Shown here one piece after another: positions 34,260 to 40,333 of a DNA stretch of 40,333 bases. Both the position numbers and the translations under genes were made by a program. The notes beneath the pieces are model-generated. The model searched no databases and was not told the origin of the DNA. It was given only the letters and a program-made list of their open reading frames with translations. The stretch comes from an uncultured Fidelibacterota bacterium (GTDB taxonomy: Bacteria > Fidelibacterota > Marinisomatia > Marinisomatales > UBA1611), in contig CACLYL010000007.1 in the NCBI GenBank assembly GCA_902611135.1, forward strand, positions 1 through 40,333, read 5' to 3'. How positions within the stretch are numbered: the stretch's first letter is position 1; the number at the start of each line of letters is the position of its first letter.

Positions 34260-36146
34260 TCAATTCCCAAATTTTTTGTACCATAATTGGAATGATAGAA
34301 TTGACCATAAGTATTTACTGTTATCCTTCTTCCCACTTAAATGTTCTAATTTAAGATTTTCAATAAAATCTGCATTGAAAATCCTATTTTGTTCAATCTC
34401 TTTTTTATTTAAATATTTATCTAGTATTTTATCAAATCCCTGTTTAAACCATAAGTTCATAGGAATAGAAAATCCTCTTTTTTTACCGTTTAAAATTTGC
34501 TTTGGTAAAAGTTTTCTGACTTTAGTTTTTAATAGATATTTAGATGACAAGCCCGAGAGCTTTAAATTACTTGGAATAGTAGTGCAAAATTCAACTAATT
34601 TATGATCTAAAAATGGAACTCTCACTTCTAGGGCATTACCCATGCTTGCTCTATCAACTTTAGTTAGATAATCATCTAACAAAACAGTTTTTATATCAAT
34701 ATTAATAAACTTATTTATATAGTCATTCGATTTAAATTTTTCAAAATAATGTCCATAAAATTCAAAGGAATCTTTTAGGGATTTATTTAGCATGTAAGTT
34801 TTAGAATAAAGATTCCTTTTTAAACTTTCATCAAAATAAGTTAACCAAAATAGATGTCCATTATTAAAATCTAACTTAAACAAGCGCTCTAGCTTTCTTA
34901 GTTTTGATATTAAACTATTTAAATCTGAATTTTTTGGGAGAAAATTAATTAAAATAGGAAAAATTTCTCTAGTGATAAAGTCTGGAAAAAACTTCCTTAA
35001 AACATAATTTATTTTATCTATCTTATAATTGCCATATCCAGCAAATATTTCATCTCCTCCATCGCCCGAAAGCACTACTTTAACATGCTGTCTCGCAAAT
35101 TTTGAAACAAAGTAAGTCGGTATAGCTGAGGAGTCAGCAAAAGGCTCATCAAAGTTAAAATAAATATCCTCTAAAATATCAATGTCCTTTGGTTCAATAA
35201 TATATTGTCTGTGATCAGTGGAAAATTTATCTGCTATTAATTTTGCATTATCCAATTCACTATATTCCTTTTCATTAAAGCCAATAGTAAAAGTTTTTAT
35301 TTTTTTTCTAGAATATTTTGATGCAAGTGCAACTAAAGTAGCAGAGTCTAATCCTCCACTTAGAAAGGCCCCGACCTCAACATCACTTACTAAATGGTAC
35401 TTTACTGACTCTTCAATCAAGTCAAACATATTATCAGCAATCTCATTAGCTTTTAACTTATCTAAAAATTTAAAATCATAATCGCCATGATTAATATCCC
35501 AATATACTTTTTTTATTAGACTGCCCTCTTTATAGTTAATCATTGTGCCTGGTTCTAATTTATATATGTTTTCAAATATAGACATTGGCGTGGGAACATA
35601 ACCAAAGGTTAAATAATTATGAAGAGCAGAATCATTTATTTTCTTTTTTAATTCAGGGTGTCTTATTATTGCTTTGATTTCAGATCCAAAAATAATTTTG
35701 CTTTCATCCCAAAAGTAATATAGGGGTTTTATACCAAGTCGATCTCTAGCGAGAATTAAACTTCTTTTTTCAATATCCCATATTGCAATAGCAAACATCC
35801 CCCTTATCTTTTCAACAAACTTGGTTCCGAATAATTGATATAACCCAATAATTGTTTCAGTATCTGATTTGGTTTTTAATTTGTAACCTGAACTTTTTAG
35901 TTCTAATTGAAGCTGTTTAAAATTATATATCTCACCATTAAAAATAACCAAACTCGTTTTTTTACTATTAAATTGTGGCTGATCACCATTGTCAAGATCA
36001 ATAATTTTTAATCTTCTCATTCCCATAGCAATATCTTCATTAACAAAATAACCCTCGCTGTCTGGCCCCCTATGAGTGAGAGTTCTGCACATAGATTTAA
36101 CAAGGTCTATGCTTGTATCATTTGTAAATCCTACAATTCCGCACAT
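34260..36146 (-). CDS. asnB: AsnB-type glutamine-dependent amidotransferase
   Basis: This 628-aa protein has a glutaminase domain with nucleophile Cys2 (MCGIVGF), then RLKIIDL, NGEIYN and SDTE. It also has a synthetase domain with the ATP loop AFLSGGLDSA, FDEPFADSSA and SGDGGDEIFAG. Both halves look intact. In general AsnB makes asparagine, but in surface glycan loci such proteins (for example WbpS) amidate uronic acid residues. Location between a GT4 and two radical SAM genes favours glycan modification. The ATG directly abuts the stop of the GT4 gene. Confidence 0.88.
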   Translation of the reverse strand: MCGIVGFTNDTSIDLVKSMCRTLTHRGPDSEGYFVNEDIAMGMRRLKIIDLDNGDQPQFNSKKTSLVIFNGEIYNFKQLQLELKSSGYKLKTKSDTETIIGLYQLFGTKFVEKIRGMFAIAIWDIEKRSLILARDRLGIKPLYYFWDESKIIFGSEIKAIIRHPELKKKINDSALHNYLTFGYVPTPMSIFENIYKLEPGTMINYKEGSLIKKVYWDINHGDYDFKFLDKLKANEIADNMFDLIEESVKYHLVSDVEVGAFLSGGLDSATLVALASKYSRKKIKTFTIGFNEKEYSELDNAKLIADKFSTDHRQYIIEPKDIDILEDIYFNFDEPFADSSAIPTYFVSKFARQHVKVVLSGDGGDEIFAGYGNYKIDKINYVLRKFFPDFITREIFPILINFLPKNSDLNSLISKLRKLERLFKLDFNNGHLFWLTYFDESLKRNLYSKTYMLNKSLKDSFEFYGHYFEKFKSNDYINKFINIDIKTVLLDDYLTKVDRASMGNALEVRVPFLDHKLVEFCTTIPSNLKLSGLSSKYLLKTKVRKLLPKQILNGKKRGFSIPMNLWFKQGFDKILDKYLNKKEIEQNRIFNADFIENLKLEHLSGKKDNSKYLWSILSFQLWYKKFGN

Positions 36147-37307
36147 TTAACTTGTTAATACTTGCTTATAAATTTTTTCAGTTTCTTTTACATTAAGTTT
36201 TAATGTAAAATTAGATTTACACTTCTCATAACCATTAGTCCCCATATCTATTCTGAGTTTTGAATTGTGCATCAACTTATTAAGTGCCTTGACTAATAAT
36301 TCTATATTTTCTTTATCTATTATTATACCAGTTTCACCGTTTGTAACCGCTTCAGGGATGCCCCCTACATTACTTCCAATAACTGCTAATTTATGCGCCA
36401 TAGCCTCTAAGGCTACTCTAGGAAAAGACTCTTGAATTGATGGGATAGTTAAAACATTTATAATCTTTAACCAATTTCTAATATCTTTCTTAAATCCCAC
36501 AAAGATAATTACTTTATCCATTTCATTATCTTTGACCCATTTCAATAGAAAATCTTTTTGTCGACCGTCACCTACAACCAAACATCTTAAATTGTTATTA
36601 CCATCATCAAAAAGGAGCTTCAAGGCTTTAAAAAGATAAATATGACCTTTAACTTCGTCAAATACTCCCACAATACCTACAATAAAGAAATTATTATAGT
36701 AATAGTCAGATTTTTTTGATGTGTTTTGATTTTCTTTTAAAAACATTAACAGATCTATACCATTATATACTACTTTAACTTTTTTGGATATTTTCCCATT
36801 AATTTTAAAACTCTTTTTATTTGCATTAGAGACAGCAATAATCGCATCCATAAAGGATAATTGGAAAATTTTTAAAAATTTTTCTATGAAACTCTTATTT
36901 AATAAATCTCTTGAATGACATATAACTTTTGATTTCAAGGTAATTGCAACTAGTCCACAAATTATCTTTGATAAATTATCATGAGGGTGAATTAGATCAA
37001 TCTTTTTTGCTTTGAGAATTAATCTTAACCTTAATGCAACTTTAAATATCTTAAAACTATATTTAATTAAGCTAAAAATATTTAGTTTTATTTGATTTCG
37101 ATATAGCCCAAGGATATCAGGATCTACATGGAATTTAATAGTCTCTATTCCCTTTTTTTTTATCTTTTTGATTATATGATTATCTTTTGAATATATTACG
37201 ATAGGATAAAATCTAAACTGATCGAGATTTGTCATTAGCTGAAAAATGCTGTTCTCTCCGCCTCCAACATTTCTAGCACCATGCATAACATACGCAACAG
37301 ATATCAT
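36147..37307 (-). CDS. Family 4 glycosyltransferase
   Basis: This is a 386-aa GT-B retaining transferase. It starts ISVAYVMHGARNVGGGENS, typical of the N-terminal donor-side loop, and has LIHPHDNLSKIICG and VYNGIDLLMF. The C-terminal domain has SIQESFPRVALEAMAHKLAVI, which is the EX7E signature, then GGIPEAV and NGETG. It would add a sugar to the growing repeat on the cytoplasmic face. The stop abuts the ATG of the AsnB-type gene, and the methyltransferase gene is 11 bases upstream. Confidence 0.92.
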   Translation of the reverse strand: MISVAYVMHGARNVGGGENSIFQLMTNLDQFRFYPIVIYSKDNHIIKKIKKKGIETIKFHVDPDILGLYRNQIKLNIFSLIKYSFKIFKVALRLRLILKAKKIDLIHPHDNLSKIICGLVAITLKSKVICHSRDLLNKSFIEKFLKIFQLSFMDAIIAVSNANKKSFKINGKISKKVKVVYNGIDLLMFLKENQNTSKKSDYYYNNFFIVGIVGVFDEVKGHIYLFKALKLLFDDGNNNLRCLVVGDGRQKDFLLKWVKDNEMDKVIIFVGFKKDIRNWLKIINVLTIPSIQESFPRVALEAMAHKLAVIGSNVGGIPEAVTNGETGIIIDKENIELLVKALNKLMHNSKLRIDMGTNGYEKCKSNFTLKLNVKETEKIYKQVLTS

Positions 37308-37318
37308 ATTTAATTTAT

Positions 37319-38293
37319 TTACTTTTTACGTGCTTTAGCGATGATTCCATTTGGTCCATAACTAACATTAATATCTGAAAATTCTTTTTCGTTAAACCAC
37401 TTTCTTACTTCCCATATAGTTTTTGGTTTATCGTACATGGGAGCATATTTATCAAAGGTATCTAAAATTGACCACTCTAAAAGATCTTTATAGGTCATAT
37501 TATCCATCTCCTTGATAAAGCCTTTATGGTATGCAATTGGAATAAAAAAAGCAAAATATTTTCCTAAAGGTATATTTTCAGTTATAAACATTTTTATTGG
37601 AAATAAAAATGGAACTACTTTAAATATAAAACTATATAATTTTTCTTTTTTAATCCTTTTAGTAATTGGCCTAAACCAGTATTTGAGATTTAGGAGGGTC
37701 CTAAATGAGAAATCATATACATCAATACATATCTCTCCTCCAGGCTTTAGATATGGAACAAGACTTTTGAAAGCTTTTTTAGGATTAGGAGTATGTTGCA
37801 GTACACCTAAGCAAAATATTTTATCAAATGATTCAGATTCTAATGGTATTGAGAAAATATTTGCTTGAAATACCACTAGATTTTGATTTTTGAAGTTATT
37901 CTGAAAATTAGCTTCAACAGCATCTGAATAATCAAAGCTATAAACTTCCGCTCCCGTTTTAATTATAACTTCAGTAAATCTACCAGCTCCACATCCAGCT
38001 TCTAAAACTTTTTGTAATTTTAGTTTTTTTTTATCCCAGCAAGTAACTCTATAAAAACGATTTTCTGATATTTTCAACTTACTGACACTATCTAATTGAG
38101 TCTTTTTATATTTATTCCATTGATATCCAAATGAATTTGCATAGTTGTTTTGATTAACAAAACGAGGGATACCATCAATTATAGGAAATTCAATTTTGCA
38201 TTTTTTGCAGCATAAAACCTCAAAAGTATTTTCCCTAGTTTTTTTTTCTGGAATTAGTTTTCTATTACAATTATAACAAATAAAATTTTTCAT
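37319..38293 (-). CDS. Class I methyltransferase with N-terminal zinc ribbon
   Basis: This is a 324-aa protein. The first 40 residues carry a Trm112-like ribbon with C6/C9 and a second CxxC-type pair (CKKC), then FPIIDGIPRFV. A Methyltransf_11 domain follows with motif I LEAGCGAGRFTEV, the acidic YSFDYSD loop, and FCLGVLQHTPNP. The C-terminal 120 residues have hydrophobic helices and AKARKK at the end. This combination is common in polysaccharide loci, where such enzymes O-methylate sugars. The acceptor is unknown. It lies 6 bases after the polymerase-like gene. Confidence 0.85.
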   Translation of the reverse strand: MKNFICYNCNRKLIPEKKTRENTFEVLCCKKCKIEFPIIDGIPRFVNQNNYANSFGYQWNKYKKTQLDSVSKLKISENRFYRVTCWDKKKLKLQKVLEAGCGAGRFTEVIIKTGAEVYSFDYSDAVEANFQNNFKNQNLVVFQANIFSIPLESESFDKIFCLGVLQHTPNPKKAFKSLVPYLKPGGEICIDVYDFSFRTLLNLKYWFRPITKRIKKEKLYSFIFKVVPFLFPIKMFITENIPLGKYFAFFIPIAYHKGFIKEMDNMTYKDLLEWSILDTFDKYAPMYDKPKTIWEVRKWFNEKEFSDINVSYGPNGIIAKARKK

Positions 38294-38299
38294 TAATGT

Positions 38300-39649
38300 C
38301 TAACCTTTTGCAGATAGCTTCCTGTTTTTTAATTTAACTTCCCAGAAAGATAAAGCATAAAGCGAACCTACACTTAAATAAAACATTGCTTGAATCAAAG
38401 CGTTTAATATTGTCTCATAATGACCTGTTGAAACTAAACTAATCAAAATTATGGATTTAAAGGATAGAATAATAGGAACAATTTCTTTAAATTTATAAGA
38501 TAAAGTAGAATAAGAGTGAAAAATAGGTATTAAGACTAGCCATCCAAAAATTATCAGACCGACTAACCCAATTTGATGCCAAATTTCAAGAATAAAAGTC
38601 TCTGAAAAAGACCCCATTGTCTTAGAATCAACAAATCCATTGCCAACAACAAGGGATATCAAATTATTTTCATTAAGAAAATCTTTTAATTCCGTTATGT
38701 TAGTTTTTGAGACTTGATCAGCAATTCCAAAAAAGTAAAGGTTAATAATTTCGGGAACGTATGAGGTTACAAGTCTCAAAACAGTAAAAAGTAGAATGAT
38801 AAAAGCTATATTTTTAAGTTTAAAAAGGTTTGACCTATTCAAGAAAAGTATACCTGCAATAAGCATTAACCAAGCAGTTTTCACAAAAGAAATAAAAACC
38901 ATAAAAACAAATAAAAATAGTAGGATGTAGTTTGGAATAATATAGCTTTTTCTTAATCCGTATTTAAATTTTGAAAAAAAGATTAAAGCACCTATGACAA
39001 GCAGATGAGCGGATGAATGTGGCGTCATCAACAGGCCAAAACCTTTATTCCAAAGGAGGTTGTTTACTTGATATACAGGATTAATATAGCTATCATAAGT
39101 TGCTAAACTAGTATTTTTTATATAAGGCAAATCACTGGGGTGTAAATCTCTAATATTAATTTGGATTTGCTCGAAGATAGTAAAAAATAATCCAAAACAA
39201 CATATAATAATAAGGTACTTATTTAGATGGTAAAGGTTACCTAGATCATCTTTTACCAAAATAAAAATATACCATGAAATAATAGGAAATAATGCAAATC
39301 TTCTATACTTCTCTAAAGCTATTAGATCAAAACCAGAATTAAAGAGACCCACAGCAAACATAAGCGAGAACCAAACAAAAAGTAGAATCAATTTGTACAT
39401 TAATATTGATATATTAGAATTAAATGAAAAGTATCTTTTTGATAAAGGGTAAATACACAGCCCTAAAATAGTGATATCTACCCACGCAGCAGCAACTGAG
39501 TTATATTCTAATCCATAATTAGCAAAGTAAAACCTGATTAATAGAAATAATGAGAAGAAGATTATCAAAAATTTCAATCCTAATAATCTGTTATAGTAGC
39601 TAAAATATATATTAGTAATTAATAATACTAAAAATATGAATATAGCCAT
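38300..39649 (-). CDS. Wzy-like O-antigen polymerase/ligase membrane protein
   Basis: This is a 449-aa protein with about 10-12 hydrophobic segments and little sequence identity signal, as usual for Wzy. A larger soluble loop near 165-210 (IRDLHPSDLPY, then PHSSAH) and another loop near 300-340 (NENNLISLVVGNGFVDS) resemble the O-antigen ligase/polymerase family (Wzy_C). In its neighbourhood it is the best candidate for joining repeat units in the periplasm. Ligase activity is an alternative. A GT2 precedes it and a methyltransferase follows 6 bases later. Confidence 0.7.
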   Translation of the reverse strand: MAIFIFLVLLITNIYFSYYNRLLGLKFLIIFFSLFLLIRFYFANYGLEYNSVAAAWVDITILGLCIYPLSKRYFSFNSNISILMYKLILLFVWFSLMFAVGLFNSGFDLIALEKYRRFALFPIISWYIFILVKDDLGNLYHLNKYLIIICCFGLFFTIFEQIQINIRDLHPSDLPYIKNTSLATYDSYINPVYQVNNLLWNKGFGLLMTPHSSAHLLVIGALIFFSKFKYGLRKSYIIPNYILLFLFVFMVFISFVKTAWLMLIAGILFLNRSNLFKLKNIAFIILLFTVLRLVTSYVPEIINLYFFGIADQVSKTNITELKDFLNENNLISLVVGNGFVDSKTMGSFSETFILEIWHQIGLVGLIIFGWLVLIPIFHSYSTLSYKFKEIVPIILSFKSIILISLVSTGHYETILNALIQAMFYLSVGSLYALSFWEVKLKNRKLSAKG

Positions 39650-39672
39650 TTAGGTGCGTCTTTTTAATTAAT

Positions 39673-40333
39673 TTATATTTCAGGTTTAACATCATTCCTG
39701 ATAAAATTCAATATCGCTCTGATATACTTTTCAGAAAAAAAAGTCAAAAAATATATCATAAAACATTTTTTATCAACTAAGTAATATTTTTTTAAAACCA
39801 ACCTAGCTTTCTTACTATTTGAAATAGACCAAAGATATTTAGCTTTAATTATCGCTGTATATTTACTTAATATATCTAATTCTTCAGAGTACTTTGACTT
39901 AAAGTTTGGAATTAAATTTTCATAATTTTTAATATTTCTTTCCCACTCCTCATAAAATAGATTTTTTTCTGTAATTGAGCGTTGAAAGGGATGAATACGA
40001 ATTTTAGCAAGAGAGTTCTTTACATATTTTAATTTCCAACCATAGGCAATTCTAATAAATAGATCTGCATCCCTCAAAGGAACTAGTTTAGGGGGGGTGT
40101 CAATTATTTTATCTGTCAAAACCTCTGAGCGAAAGATGACAGATGCTGTAGTAATTGGAAATTTGAAAATATTTTTTAAAAGTAAAGAGAAACATCTTCC
40201 TTGGATGGGAGCAAAAGTTGAGGAGTTTTTTCTATTAACTCCTTTACTATTAAAATATTTTACATCGCTGTAAACTAAACCTACTTCGCTATCTCTAAAA
40301 TTTGGCACTTGTTCTGAAAGCTTATTCTGTTCC
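39673..40333 (-). CDS. Family 2 glycosyltransferase (N-terminus beyond the window)
   Basis: The frame is open to the right edge, so only the last 219 or so codons are visible. The GTG at 40308 inside the frame is not a real start. The visible part starts with the acceptor-side SEVGLVYSDVKYF (the strand before the usual DxD-containing core is missing). It then has RDADLFIRIAYGWKL with the probable catalytic Asp pair, and a helical C-terminus. A run of seven C (seen as G at 40091-40097 on the plus strand) lies in the DTPPK codons. It is the first gene in view of the long minus-strand glycan transcript. Confidence 0.8.
   Translation of the reverse strand, partial: EQNKLSEQVPNFRDSEVGLVYSDVKYFNSKGVNRKNSSTFAPIQGRCFSLLLKNIFKFPITTASVIFRSEVLTDKIIDTPPKLVPLRDADLFIRIAYGWKLKYVKNSLAKIRIHPFQRSITEKNLFYEEWERNIKNYENLIPNFKSKYSEELDILSKYTAIIKAKYLWSISNSKKARLVLKKYYLVDKKCFMIYFLTFFSEKYIRAILNFIRNDVKPEI

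Noticed and set aside
1-40333. Mobile elements, phage, CRISPR or defence genes
   Set aside because: I found no transposase, integrase, direct-repeat array or Cas/restriction domains. The glycan locus is accessory in nature but has no visible mobility genes.

Overview
The window is an AT-rich, densely coded chromosomal stretch of a Gram-negative, probably marine, heterotrophic bacterium. Outer-membrane-type proteins, a surface polysaccharide locus and several gene designs common in the Bacteroidota/FCB world point that way. These designs are a GlmU-like sugar nucleotidyltransferase with a non-classical N-terminus, DUF3467, fused E1 alpha-beta 2-oxoacid dehydrogenase, LDH-like malate dehydrogenase and short QueG. 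A Marinimicrobia (SAR406)-like or related FCB lineage is my best guess; this is inference from gene style, not a phylogeny. I saw no rRNA, tRNA, CRISPR array, insertion sequence or phage gene, and no gene-free gap exceeds 300 bases. Non-ATG starts (TTG, GTG, and possibly ATA) are frequent.

Left part (1-14242), acyl-CoA and general metabolism. A 5'-truncated AcuI/YhdH-type reductase is followed by a PAP2 phosphatase. On the minus strand lie DUF3467, a zinc-ribbon protein, a GlmU-like protein and a short GT9/DUF6913-like protein. A plus-strand run follows: DjlA-like co-chaperone, methylmalonyl-CoA mutase catalytic subunit, PAP2-like membrane protein and BirA. A minus-strand run (transcribed right to left) then holds ThyX, fused 2-oxoacid dehydrogenase E1, a divergent FabD-like acyltransferase, glutaryl-CoA dehydrogenase and a membrane metallophosphoesterase. 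Together these suggest catabolism of amino acids, odd-chain or branched acyl units through propionyl-, methylmalonyl- and glutaryl-CoA.

Middle part (14243-23906), housekeeping. CysQ, a TPMT-like methyltransferase, an S51 peptidase and a FecR-like exported protein are on the minus strand. The plus strand carries RNase G - L21 - L27 - malate dehydrogenase, tightly packed. QueG (minus) and GalE (plus) follow, then an exported protein with a long Ala/Glu-rich helical stalk and a beta-rich C-terminal domain, closed by a clear intrinsic terminator.

Right part (23919-40333), surface polysaccharide locus. After one plus-strand GT2, everything is on the minus strand. In transcription order this is: GT2 (truncated by the window edge), Wzy-like polymerase, methyltransferase, GT4, AsnB-type amidotransferase, two tandem paralogous B12-type radical SAM enzymes, GT2, HddC-like nucleotidyltransferase, SDR epimerase, PglC-type initiating transferase, WbpM-like 4,6-dehydratase and a Wzi-like outer membrane protein. 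This reads as synthesis, polymerisation and surface attachment of a modified glycan.

Most interesting points: a FabD-like protein that keeps Ser/His but has lost the malonyl-binding Arg, overlapping a branched-chain-type E1; the rSAM pair plus amidotransferase inside the glycan locus; a mutase whose conserved N-terminus can only be reached from an ATA codon fused to the preceding gene's stop; and the stalk/barrel-like exported protein.
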